Notes under the pieces: model-generated | What the model was told of the DNA's origin: nothing | Databases searched by the model: none | Seen by the model: the letters and a program-made list of their open reading frames with translations, nothing else | Position numbers and translations under genes: made by a program | Source: Rhodospirillaceae bacterium | GTDB lineage: Bacteria > Pseudomonadota > Alphaproteobacteria > Rhodospirillales > Rhodospirillaceae | Reading direction: 5' to 3' | Length of the DNA: 64,000 nucleotides | Assembly: GCA_019694335.1 (NCBI GenBank) | Contig: JAIBCD010000007.1 | Coordinates: 1 to 64,000, forward strand | Shown here: positions 25,498 through 34,050 of the stretch, piece after piece | Layout of the letters: each line of letters begins with the position of its first letter | How positions within the stretch are numbered: position 1 is the stretch's first letter

Positions 25498-26610
25498 CTA
25501 GGGCTGTTTCGTTACACCCTCCGGCGCATTGTGATCGTGCTCGTGCTCCGGCGCCGGGCGAATGTTCGCCGGGGAAGGAGAGGCGGGCGACAGGGTGGCC
25601 GGAACGCCCCGCAAAGCCTCAATGTTATAGATGCCGTAGGGCTTAGCCAGGGATTCGCTCATGTAGAAATCCGGCTGGAAGGCAATGTTCTTCCACATAT
25701 AGAAACTTGGCCGTTCGACGCCGTCGTACTCGACCGTCAGCATCGAGCCGCCGTGCTCCTGGCCATTGTTGGTTGTGTGGTGGTCGATATGATCATGGGT
25801 CGCCCACAGGCCAGGATTATTCATGTGAACAATCACATCGTAGCGCTCGCCGGGTTGCATGCCGATGGTGTCGGCGACGTAGGGATGTTCGAGCGCTGCG
25901 CCGTCCTTGTGGGTCACCAGCAGATCGTGGCCGTGCAGGTGGAAGGCGACCGGAATGGTGGCGGCGTAGAGACGAAGGCGCAGCACGTCGCCGGTCTTGA
26001 CCCGGATCGGCTGGTTCAGTGGCATCGATTTGCCATTGATCGAGAAATATTCGAGCGCCTCCCCGGGCTTCATGCCTTCACCCAAAGTCTGCGAGACCCG
26101 CTTGTTCCAGCCTGAGAACATCAGGACGGCCTGCTTGGTGACCTCGCGCTCCACCTTGCTCGGCTTTTTCGGATCGACAATCAGCGGCCCGAACATGCCG
26201 CGGAGGCCGAGATGTTCGGCGACATTGGTATGGCAGTGATACCAAAGGCTGCCGGCCTTATCGGCGACGAAGCGGTACGTCTGATTCTCTCCCGGAAGGA
26301 TATTTTTCTGGGTAACGTTGGGTACGCCGTCATTATCCCAACTCTTGGTCTGGTAGACTCCGTGCCAATGCACGGTATGCGCCTGGTCGGTCTGGTTGTG
26401 CACGAGCACCTCGACGGTATCGCCTTCTTTGACGTGCAGGAGCGGCCCAGGAACTTGGCCGTTAAAAGCCCATACCTTCGTCTTGAACCCAGGGGCGACC
26501 GTGAGTTCGGCTTCCTGGATGCTCATCTCGAACTTGCGCAGTTCGGCGTGGGCGGGTGTCGCGGCGACCAATAGCGCCAGCGCGGCGGCTCGTAAGTGAT
26601 TGTAAATCAT
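25498..26610 (-). CDS. Two-domain multicopper oxidase (type C, NirK-fold)
   Basis: The 370-aa secreted protein (signal peptide MIYNHLRAAALALLVAATPAHA) has two cupredoxin domains. Domain 1 carries trinuclear-site histidines HWHG (81, 83) and the type 1 copper set H125-C126-H127, H133 and M139. Domain 2 has FHLHGHDLL (224, 226, 228) and THDHIDHH (272-278), where the usual type 1 cysteine is Asp273. So type 1 copper sits only in domain 1 while the trinuclear histidines are present, the type C layout of the Nitrosomonas blue copper oxidase. It is not a classical NirK. The His/Glu-rich C-terminus may bind metal. GAGGGAAA precedes the ATG. Confidence 0.85.
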   Translation of the reverse strand: MIYNHLRAAALALLVAATPAHAELRKFEMSIQEAELTVAPGFKTKVWAFNGQVPGPLLHVKEGDTVEVLVHNQTDQAHTVHWHGVYQTKSWDNDGVPNVTQKNILPGENQTYRFVADKAGSLWYHCHTNVAEHLGLRGMFGPLIVDPKKPSKVEREVTKQAVLMFSGWNKRVSQTLGEGMKPGEALEYFSINGKSMPLNQPIRVKTGDVLRLRLYAATIPVAFHLHGHDLLVTHKDGAALEHPYVADTIGMQPGERYDVIVHMNNPGLWATHDHIDHHTTNNGQEHGGSMLTVEYDGVERPSFYMWKNIAFQPDFYMSESLAKPYGIYNIEALRGVPATLSPASPSPANIRPAPEHEHDHNAPEGVTKQP

Positions 26611-26630
26611 TGATTTCCCTCAAAAGCATC

Positions 26631-26650
26631 ACAGGTGGTCGACCACCTGT
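26631..26650. promoter_or_regulatory. Perfect 20-bp palindrome between divergent genes
   Basis: ACAGGTGGTCGACCACCTGT is a perfect inverted repeat with no spacer, 21 bp before the multicopper oxidase ATG and 46 bp before the cytochrome gene. The core TGGTCGACCA resembles FadR/GntR-type operators, but no such regulator is seen nearby. It could also form a hairpin in the 5' leader of the oxidase mRNA. Confidence 0.6.
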
Positions 26651-26695
26651 TTAAGCCGTGTTGGGGCGTTCTGGCCATTTGAGGGAACTACCTAC

Positions 26696-27268
26696 GTGTA
26701 TTCCACAAGTGGTGGACGGGGCGGCGCCCTGCCACGATTGACCATCATTGGTCAGGTTCGAGTTACAGCCGTGTCTGCTTTCCGTTTCATCGCGCCCTTG
26801 TCGTTCGTTGTGTCGTTCGTTGTCGCCTTCGCCCAGCCGGGGGCTGCGGCTGATCCCGTGCGCGGCGCGCTCCTCTACAAAGAGTGCGCGGGCTGTCATG
26901 CGCCGCAGCGCACGCTAATGGGGCCGCCGCATTGCGGCGTGGTCGGACGCAAGGCCGCGTCGATTGACGGCTTTGCTTACTCCGATACGTTACGCGCCGC
27001 GGGCTTTGTGTGGGATGACAAGCACCTGCACGAATTTCTCACGTTCCCCATCATGTACATGCCCGGCACCAAGATGGGCTTCGCGGGCATGTTCGATGAG
27101 AACGATCGCGACGATGTCATCGCTTTCTTGAAGAAGGAGCGGTCACCGGACTCGCCGGCGTGCCAGCCTGGCGCCGATCCGGCGCCCCCGCCCGGAACCA
27201 ATACCGGTGAAATCGGCGCCGACGGCAATGCTTCGGCTCAGCTGCCGGCCGTGAAGGTCCAGAATTAG
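26696..27268 (+). CDS. Class I cytochrome c, divergent from the multicopper oxidase
   Basis: One haem motif, CAGCH, is followed by GPPHCGVVGRKAASIDGFAYSD and an axial-methionine region MPGTKMGF, the form of small mitochondrial-like cytochromes c. A signal peptide (FIAPLSFVVSFVVAFAQPGAAA) precedes the domain. GTG at 26696 has GAGGGAA at 8 nt, but would give an unusually long leader; GTG at 26771 would give a normal signal peptide. The last 35 residues are proline-rich and lack fold. It probably donates or accepts electrons with the oxidase across the shared promoter. Confidence 0.82.
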   Translation: MYSTSGGRGGALPRLTIIGQVRVTAVSAFRFIAPLSFVVSFVVAFAQPGAAADPVRGALLYKECAGCHAPQRTLMGPPHCGVVGRKAASIDGFAYSDTLRAAGFVWDDKHLHEFLTFPIMYMPGTKMGFAGMFDENDRDDVIAFLKKERSPDSPACQPGADPAPPPGTNTGEIGADGNASAQLPAVKVQN

Positions 27269-27359
27269 ATCGAGCGATCGGGGATCCGGCAGTTGCGCGA
27301 TCGCAAGGCCGGAATGACGCATATGGTGGTCGGCGCGATCGGCTGTCTTGAAGATTGCG

Positions 27360-29705
27360 ATGATGACTGCCACGCATCGACCTAATTCTCCCCACCAGGC
27401 GCGTGGTTGTTGTAGCGACGAGTCTACGGCCACGGCTACCGGGGCTGCGGTGCAGGATCCGGTATGCGGAATGTTGGTGGAACCCGCAGCGGCCAGATAC
27501 GCCGCCGAACATGGCGGCCGAAGCTATTTATTCTGCTCGGACGGGTGCCGCGCCAAGTTCGCGGCAGCGCCGGAGAAGTACCTGGCGCCGGGCGCTGCTG
27601 CGCCGGTCGTGGCAGGCGCAATTTACACCTGCCCCATGCATCCGGAAATTCGCCAACCGGGCCCCGGCAGCTGCCCGATTTGCGGTATGGCTTTAGAGCC
27701 CGTCGTGACGGCCGCCGAGGATGGGCCTAACCCGGAACTGACAGATCTCGCGCGGCGCTTCTGGATCGCGCTCGGCTTAAGCGTCCCCGTGGTGATGCTG
27801 GAGATGGGCGGGCATTTGACCGGCCTAGGCCATCTGGTTGCGCCCAGACTTTCGGTGTGGATTCAGTTCTTCTTGGCGACGCCGGTAGTGTTTTGGGCGG
27901 GTGCGCCATTCTTCGCCCGCGGCTGGCGTTCCCTCGTTTCCCGTAAGCTGAATATGTTCACTTTGATCGCCATGGGCACCGGGGTCGCCTGGGTCTACAG
28001 CGCCGGTGTCACTCTGGCGCCAGGGTGGATCCCGGAGAGCGCGGGTGGTGCGGTGTATTTCGAGGCGGCAGCGGTCATCACCGTGCTCGTTCTGCTGGGG
28101 CAGGTTCTGGAACTCAAGGCGCGCGATCGTACCTCCGGCGCCATCAAGGCCTTGCTGGCGCTGGCGCCCAAGGTCGCGCGGCGGATCACGGCCGTCGGCG
28201 AGGAGGAGATCGCCCTCGAAGCGGTGCGCCTGGGCGACCGCTTGCGCGTGCGGCCCGGTGATAAGATTCCGGTCGACGGCAGGGTGCTTGAGGGACATTC
28301 CTCGCTGGATGAGAGCTTGGTTACGGGAGAATCCATGCCGGTCCCCAAAGCCGCCGGGGATGCGGTCATCGGTGGGACCATCAACCAGACCGGCATGTTG
28401 ATCATCACCGCGGAGAAGATCGGCTACGACACCGTACTCGCACGAATCGTCGCCATGGTCGCGGAAGCCGGCCGCAGCCGCGCACCCGTGCAGCGCCTGG
28501 TCGATCAGATATCGGCCTGGTTTGTGCCGATGGTTATCCTGGCGGCCGTCGCCGCGTTCATAGTCTGGATGGCGTTCGGGTCCGAACCGCGGTTTGCGCA
28601 TGGCTTGGTGGCGGCGGTATCGGTGCTGATTATCGCCTGCCCCTGCGCCCTCGGTCTGGCCACGCCCATGTCGGTAATGGTGGGCGTCGGCCGTGGCGCC
28701 GAGATGGGGGTGTTGATCCGCAATGCCGAGGCGCTGGAGCGCATGGAGAAGGTGGACACCATCGTGGTCGACAAGACCGGGACGCTCACGGAAGGTCGGC
28801 CGGCTGTGACGGCGATCTTCCCGGCGCCCGGCGTGGCCGTGGACGAACTCCTGCGGTTCGCCGCGGGCGTGGAACAGGCGAGCGAGCATCCCTTGGCGCA
28901 GGCAATCCTGCGCACGGCGCGCAGCCGCGGATTCACCATCCCGCCGGTGACCGATTTCGACTCGCCCGCGGGGAGAGGCGCCACCGGCACGGTCGAGGAA
29001 CGGCGTGTGGCGCTCGGTGACGAGACCTTTGTTACGGATCTTGGCTTCAACGTGAGCGCGTTGCAGACCATCGCTGAGACCGCGCGCCGCGACGGAGCCA
29101 CCGCGATTTATGTCGCGGTCGCCGGCCTCGGCGCGGGTGTGCTGGCGATTGCCGACCCCATAAAGACCACCACCCCGGCCGCGATTGCGGCTCTGAAGCA
29201 GCAAGGGTTGCGTGTGCTGATGCTCACGGGCGACCACGCGACCACCGCGCGAGCGGTTGCCAAGCGTCTCGGCATCTCGGACGTCGAGGCCAAAGTTTTG
29301 CCGGCGGATAAAAGCAGGATTGTAACGCGTTTGCGCGCCGAAGGCCGGGTGGTCGCGATGGCGGGAGACGGCGTCAATGACGCGCCAGCGCTCATGGCGG
29401 CCGATGTCGGCATCGCCATGGGCACCGGCTCCGATGTCGCTCTCGAAAGTGCGAATGTGGCGTTGGTGAAGGGCGACCTAATGGGCATTATTCGCGCGCG
29501 CCGCCTGTCGCGCGCGGCGATGAAAAATATCCGCCAGAACCTGTTCTTTGCTTTTGTCTACAATGCCGTCGGTGTGCCGGTGGCGGCGGGCGTGCTGTAC
29601 CCGACGTTTGGCATCCTGCTATCCCCAATGATGTCGGCGGCGGCGATGGCGTTGTCATCGGTCAGCGTTATCGGTAACGCACTGCGCCTCCGGCGCGTCG
29701 CCTGA
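27360..29705 (+). CDS. copA: Copper-exporting P1B-type ATPase
   Basis: The 781-aa pump has an N-terminal YHS metal-binding domain ([18 protein letters not shown]) and a heavy-metal zinc-ribbon-like segment ([20 protein letters not shown]), then eight membrane helices. Copper passes through the CPC motif ([13 protein letters not shown]); phosphorylation occurs at DKTGTLTEG, and [10 protein letters not shown] and [11 protein letters not shown] complete the ATPase core. It moves Cu(I) out of the cytoplasm, for detoxification or to supply the periplasmic copper oxidase and CuA/CuB sites encoded nearby. ATG at 27360 or 27363 are equally possible. Confidence 0.93.
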   Translation: MMTATHRPNSPHQARGCCSDESTATATGAAVQDPVCGMLVEPAAARYAAEHGGRSYLFCSDGCRAKFAAAPEKYLAPGAAAPVVAGAIYTCPMHPEIRQPGPGSCPICGMALEPVVTAAEDGPNPELTDLARRFWIALGLSVPVVMLEMGGHLTGLGHLVAPRLSVWIQFFLATPVVFWAGAPFFARGWRSLVSRKLNMFTLIAMGTGVAWVYSAGVTLAPGWIPESAGGAVYFEAAAVITVLVLLGQVLELKARDRTSGAIKALLALAPKVARRITAVGEEEIALEAVRLGDRLRVRPGDKIPVDGRVLEGHSSLDESLVTGESMPVPKAAGDAVIGGTINQTGMLIITAEKIGYDTVLARIVAMVAEAGRSRAPVQRLVDQISAWFVPMVILAAVAAFIVWMAFGSEPRFAHGLVAAVSVLIIACPCALGLATPMSVMVGVGRGAEMGVLIRNAEALERMEKVDTIVVDKTGTLTEGRPAVTAIFPAPGVAVDELLRFAAGVEQASEHPLAQAILRTARSRGFTIPPVTDFDSPAGRGATGTVEERRVALGDETFVTDLGFNVSALQTIAETARRDGATAIYVAVAGLGAGVLAIADPIKTTTPAAIAALKQQGLRVLMLTGDHATTARAVAKRLGISDVEAKVLPADKSRIVTRLRAEGRVVAMAGDGVNDAPALMAADVGIAMGTGSDVALESANVALVKGDLMGIIRARRLSRAAMKNIRQNLFFAFVYNAVGVPVAAGVLYPTFGILLSPMMSAAAMALSSVSVIGNALRLRRVA

Positions 29706-29726
29706 ACGCCCAATATCTTGGCGGGC

Positions 29727-31055
29727 TCAGACCGCGCGTGCGTGACGTGCGGCGCTGGGCTGATAGTAGGCGTCAAAGCATGCCGCAACCACCCGCACCC
29801 AAGGACGGCCGTCGGCAGTCATCCTCAACACGCTGCCGTTCTCCCAATGGCATAGACCGTCGCGCAACAGCGGCTCCAGTGCCGCGGCCGCGCCTTCCGC
29901 GATGTCCGGCGGCACCACAACGGCATAGCGGCACATCAGGTCCATTATCAGCGCGCGTCGTCGCAAGTCTTCAACCGTCAATAGCCTGCCGCGGCTGGTG
30001 GCAAGCGCGCCGTTCGAAATCCGCTTCTTGTAGGTTTCGATGTCGGCGTCATTCTGCGCGTAGGCAGTGGATAACGCGCTGATGGCCGAGGCGCCAAATC
30101 CGAGGAGAACTTGGCTGGAGTCCGTGGTGTAGCCCTGGAAATTGCGGTTGAGCGCGTTTTGGACGGAGGCTTTTGTCAGGTCATCGGTCGGAGCAGCGAA
30201 ATGATCAATGCCGATTTGGATAAATCCGCGCGCCTGGATCCGCGCCTGGGCAGCGGCGAAGAGACCATAGCGCTCTGCTGCGCTCGGTAGCGGATGGCGC
30301 TCAAGCAGCCTCTGATGCTTTTTCATCCACGGCACATGGGCATAGCCGAATAGCGCTATGCGCTGTGGCGCCAACTGCAAGGCGAGGTCGACTGTCTTTT
30401 CGATAGTCTCGGTCGTCTGGAGCGGGAGGCCGCACATCAAGTCCAGATTGATGCGGTCGATGCCGACCCGCCGTAGGGCGGTCACCGCGCGCTCCACCAT
30501 GTGAAAAGGCTGAACGCGGTTGATGGCCTTCTGCACGTCGGCGTCGAAATCCTGCACTCCCAGGCTGACCCGGTTGATCCCCAGGTCAGCCAATTCCGAG
30601 GCCAGCTCATCGGTTATGGTGCGAGGGTCGGCCTCAAGAGCAATCTCCGCGTCCGCGTTCAGGTCAAAGGATTCCCTGATTGCGCGCATAATCCCGGCAC
30701 GGCTCTTGCGAGGGCCCCAGGTCGGCGTACCGCCGCCAAAGTGGACGGTAGAAACTTTTTGCCGCCGGCCGAGGAGCCCCGAGACCATCGCGATCTCGTG
30801 GCAGACCGCGTCGCCATAAGCCGCCATGGCATCGATATCGCGCGCGACCTTCATGCTGCAGCCGCAATACCAGCAAAGCGACTGGCAAAACGGCAGGTGG
30901 ACATAGAGCGACGCTTCGTCAGCGGGGATTGCCGCGATCTCGCGGGCGAAATCGCCTGGTCCAAAATGAGGTGTGAAGTGGGGCGCGGTCGGATAGCTGG
31001 TGTAACGCGGGACCGGGATGTCGTAAGTGCTCAGGAGATAGCTGGTTTTATCCAC
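29727..31055 (-). CDS. hemN: Oxygen-independent coproporphyrinogen III dehydrogenase
   Basis: This radical-SAM enzyme makes protoporphyrinogen for haem without oxygen. The 442-aa protein has VPRYTSYPTAPHF near the start and the cluster motif CQSLCWYCGCS, where the first three cysteines bind [4Fe-4S] and the fourth is family-typical. I prefer GTG at 31055 because the FNR-like box at 31112-31125 predicts a start near 31077; the ATG at 31088 would lie outside that transcript. The ATG remains possible if another promoter is used. It supports haem supply for the many cytochromes here when oxygen is low. Confidence 0.93.
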   Translation of the reverse strand: MDKTSYLLSTYDIPVPRYTSYPTAPHFTPHFGPGDFAREIAAIPADEASLYVHLPFCQSLCWYCGCSMKVARDIDAMAAYGDAVCHEIAMVSGLLGRRQKVSTVHFGGGTPTWGPRKSRAGIMRAIRESFDLNADAEIALEADPRTITDELASELADLGINRVSLGVQDFDADVQKAINRVQPFHMVERAVTALRRVGIDRINLDLMCGLPLQTTETIEKTVDLALQLAPQRIALFGYAHVPWMKKHQRLLERHPLPSAAERYGLFAAAQARIQARGFIQIGIDHFAAPTDDLTKASVQNALNRNFQGYTTDSSQVLLGFGASAISALSTAYAQNDADIETYKKRISNGALATSRGRLLTVEDLRRRALIMDLMCRYAVVVPPDIAEGAAAALEPLLRDGLCHWENGSVLRMTADGRPWVRVVAACFDAYYQPSAARHARAV

Positions 31056-31111
31056 GGCTGGCGGGCCCCGTCTTTCAGGCGCCAGCATGTCGCGCGTAGG
31101 GCCGGGAAGCC

Positions 31112-31125
31112 TTGATTCAAATCAC
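31112..31125. promoter_or_regulatory. FNR/FixK-like box for hemN
   Basis: TTGATtcaaATCAc, one mismatch at the last base. Predicted leftward start near 31077, 22 nt before the GTG at 31055. Confidence 0.7.
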
Positions 31126-31668
31126 CACCAAAATTGACCTAGCCCCAGCAAATGTTGCGTGCGCGGATTTGGCGGCCAACGCGGCAAAAGAGAACGAGTC
31201 CCTGCTTTCAATCTCACCGCCAGGGAAAGCCAATATTTTCCCCTCAATTTCAGGGACTTAGGCCCATTGCGGCAATTCCCGGATGCCGAACGAACCCTCG
31301 GGCTCGGCTTTTGCGCCAGTGTCCGTAAAGCACCGCCGGTTTGACGCCTCCCTCGTGGGCTCGCCCTTGTTCCAGCCGGACGGCATCGTCATGGATTCCG
31401 ACGGCGTCAAATGCCTCAGCAGCGCGTGGTTCTGCGCGGTGCCGCGCATCGGGCCCGGTCAGAAGGCGGAAGCCATCTCCAGGAACATCCCGTTCGTGGC
31501 AACCCGGCGCGTTGGGTGCCGCCGCGCCGGCGCCAATGTTCGACATCATTTGAGGCCCTTGGCCGTTTCTTCAGCCGCGGTGTACGGTTGAGCATCCGGT
31601 CGCGAGCGGGGGAAGTCGCGGCTGGGCAAGGTTTCTTGCTTCATCTGCAATCGGGGGCGCTTGTGAGA
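31126..31668. other. Intergenic region before the amidase gene
   Basis: About 540 bp without a recognisable gene. Frames on both strands (for example 31258-31449 leftwards) have no family signature. The right end holds the amidase leader. It marks the end of the FNR-box island. Confidence 0.5.
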
Positions 31669-33993
31669 ATGCGTGATGTTGCCGCGGCGGCTGCCGGCAT
31701 GCTGTTCGCGGGCTTATCGGGTCAGGCGCTCGCCTTCCAGGTCGAAGAAGCCAGTATCGAAAGCATCCAGTCCGCCATCCAGAGCGGTGAGACCACCTGC
31801 CAGCAGGTAGTGCAGGCCTATATCGACCGCGCCAAGGCCTACAACGGCGTCTGCACGGCGTTGGTGACCAAGGACGGCAAGCCGGTGCCGAGCAAGCCCG
31901 GCACGGTGCGCGCGGGCGCGGCCCTGAAATTTCCCACCGCGACGGTGGCCGCGAGCAAGATCCTCCCGGACCTCGACAAATATAAGGGACTGCCGCTCGA
32001 GTATGGCCGCCTCGAGCCGACGGCGTCCGACCCCGCGGTGGTGCAGCAATTCGGCATGATCGCCGGGATGCCCGATGTGGGTCAGGTCAACGCGCTCAGC
32101 ACCCTGAACATTCGCGGTGAGCGTTCGGTCACCTGTCAGGGCGCGTTCGACGCGGCCCCCGGTACGCCGCTGCCGGCCGGCGCCCCGGCTTCTTGCGAAA
32201 ATTTCCGTCAGCAACCCGATGCGATCGAGCGCGCGGCGGCGCTCGACAAGCAGTACGGGCGCAAGCCCGATCTGAAGGCGATGCCGATGTACTGCGCCGT
32301 GTTCTCGTTCAAGGATGTCTACGACACCACCGACATGCGTACCACCGGTGGCGCCGACACCAATTACGCCACCGACGCGCCGCCCCAGGATGCCACTGTC
32401 GTCGCCGAACTGCGCGCCAAGGGCGCGATCATTTACGCCAAGGCGACCCTGGCGGAATACAACGCCGGCCCCAGCAATCCAGCCGGGCCCAACGCGGCGA
32501 AGGTCACACATCGCGCCATCGGCCTGAACTCGGCGCGCAGCACGTGGGGCGGGGCCACCTGCAATCCTTACGACACCGCGCGCGAGACGGGGGGTTCCAG
32601 TTCGGGGTCGGCGGTGTCGGTCGGCGCCAACCTTGCCACCTGCTCCATCTGCGAAGAGACCGGTGGCTCCTGCCGCCAGCCCGCCTGGCGCGCGGGTGTG
32701 GTCGCCATGGTGACGACAAAAGGCCTGATCCCCTACGGCGGCGCCATCGGCTCCGACCCGTACCTCGACCGCGCCGGCATCCAGTGCAAGAGCGTCAAGG
32801 ACACGGCGGCGGTGCTGGACGCGATCAAGGATCCGGAGCGCGGTTACTTCGACCCGCGCGACATCTATACCGCGTTGCCCAAGGGAATGATCTCCAAACA
32901 ACCCTACAGCACGTTTGTCGGCGTAAACGCCAACGCCAGGCAGGGGGCCAAGCCGCTCTCGGGCCTGCGCGTGGGCATTGTCCGTGAATACATGGTCAAG
33001 CACGCCAAGAACGACGAAGCCGTCAGCGACCTGGTCGACGCGGAAATCAAGAAAGTCCTGCGCGACCAATTGGGCGCCGAAATCGTGGAATCCCGCGACC
33101 CCAAGTACCAGGACGACCCGGACGTTCCCAACATGGTCTACACCTTCCAGCAGGCGCTCGCGGAGATCCTGCCGATCCATATGCCGGAATACTTCACCAG
33201 CCACGCCGGCGAGACCGGCGGCGCCGATGGCGGTGACGACGATGGCCCGAAGACATCCAAGGAGCTGCAGTTCGCCGTGCCAGGGTTTGATGTCGGCAGC
33301 CGCGACTACATTGCCAGGCTCGCGGAAGGCAAGGCGCCGATGTCGGATGAGCTCAACATCCGCAAGGTGACGGCGGCGCCGCAGATCCACAGTTTCGGAT
33401 ATCACATGGAGCAGTACCTGCTGCGCCGCGGGGACGCCCGCGTCAACGATTGGTACAGCCTCGTCGTCAACACCAAGGACTACACCGAGGCGCACGCGGT
33501 GTCGCTGAAGAACACCGCCAATAAGCTGGACATTTCGTCGCCCGGCATCACCCAACGCATGAAGATGCGGGAAGTGATGCGTATGGTGGTCGACAAGGTC
33601 ATGCGCGAAAACAAGCTCGACGTCCTCGTCAACCCGACGATCACGCTGCCGCCGTCCCTGCAGGGTGGCGCCGGCCAACCGACGGCCAACAACCGTCCGA
33701 CGGGTCGCTTCCCCACCAGCGCGGATTTGGGAATTCCCGAAATCACCGTTCCGGCCGGGTTCAACTCCGTCATCTATGAGCCGAAGTTCGAATTGAACGA
33801 CAAGCAGGACAACTACCGGACGGTCGCCAACAACACCGAGCGCACGGCGATGAAAAACCCGATGCCCTACAACATCTCGTTCTGGGCGGGCGCGGGTGAG
33901 GAGCCGATGGTGATCGCGGTTGCCTCGATCTACGAACAGGCCACAAAACACCGCATGGCGCCACCGGGGTTCGGCCCGGTGAAGAAGAAGTAG
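31669..33993 (+). CDS. Secreted amidase-signature hydrolase
   Basis: The 774-aa protein has a signal peptide (MRDVAAAAAGMLFAGLSGQALA) and an amidase-signature domain: catalytic lysine in FSFKDVYDTTDM, then ETGGSSSGSAVSVGANLATCSICEETGGSC, which holds the cis-serine and nucleophile serine. It is much longer than the usual 450-500 residues; an extra stretch lies before the lysine (about residues 100-190) and another near TGGADGGDDDGPKTSKE. The substrate is unknown; periplasmic or outer location is likely. The open frame continues upstream but only MRDVAA gives a signal peptide. It stands alone. Confidence 0.85.
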   Translation: MRDVAAAAAGMLFAGLSGQALAFQVEEASIESIQSAIQSGETTCQQVVQAYIDRAKAYNGVCTALVTKDGKPVPSKPGTVRAGAALKFPTATVAASKILPDLDKYKGLPLEYGRLEPTASDPAVVQQFGMIAGMPDVGQVNALSTLNIRGERSVTCQGAFDAAPGTPLPAGAPASCENFRQQPDAIERAAALDKQYGRKPDLKAMPMYCAVFSFKDVYDTTDMRTTGGADTNYATDAPPQDATVVAELRAKGAIIYAKATLAEYNAGPSNPAGPNAAKVTHRAIGLNSARSTWGGATCNPYDTARETGGSSSGSAVSVGANLATCSICEETGGSCRQPAWRAGVVAMVTTKGLIPYGGAIGSDPYLDRAGIQCKSVKDTAAVLDAIKDPERGYFDPRDIYTALPKGMISKQPYSTFVGVNANARQGAKPLSGLRVGIVREYMVKHAKNDEAVSDLVDAEIKKVLRDQLGAEIVESRDPKYQDDPDVPNMVYTFQQALAEILPIHMPEYFTSHAGETGGADGGDDDGPKTSKELQFAVPGFDVGSRDYIARLAEGKAPMSDELNIRKVTAAPQIHSFGYHMEQYLLRRGDARVNDWYSLVVNTKDYTEAHAVSLKNTANKLDISSPGITQRMKMREVMRMVVDKVMRENKLDVLVNPTITLPPSLQGGAGQPTANNRPTGRFPTSADLGIPEITVPAGFNSVIYEPKFELNDKQDNYRTVANNTERTAMKNPMPYNISFWAGAGEEPMVIAVASIYEQATKHRMAPPGFGPVKKK

Positions 33994-34050
33994 CGAGGGG
34001 TTCTTGGCCGTGGGGTCGCACCGACCCTGCGGCCATTTCATTTTGTAGCC

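Noticed and set aside
25498..26610. Calling the multicopper oxidase NirK
   Set aside because: Ligands in domain 2 (FHLHGH, THDHIDHH) indicate a trinuclear site, and the NirK substrate-pocket pattern is not seen.
26604..26616. AAATCATTGATTT palindrome over the oxidase start codon
   Set aside because: It overlaps coding sequence and the start codon and does not fit the NsrR or FNR consensus.
27825..29237. 470-codon frame opposite copA; similar long frames at 34348-35871, 46989-48488, 55902-57407 and 59082-60749
   Set aside because: All are antisense to well-supported genes and have no family motif.
31258..31449. 63-codon minus-strand ORF upstream of the amidase
   Set aside because: No homology recognised and no promoter or ribosome site.
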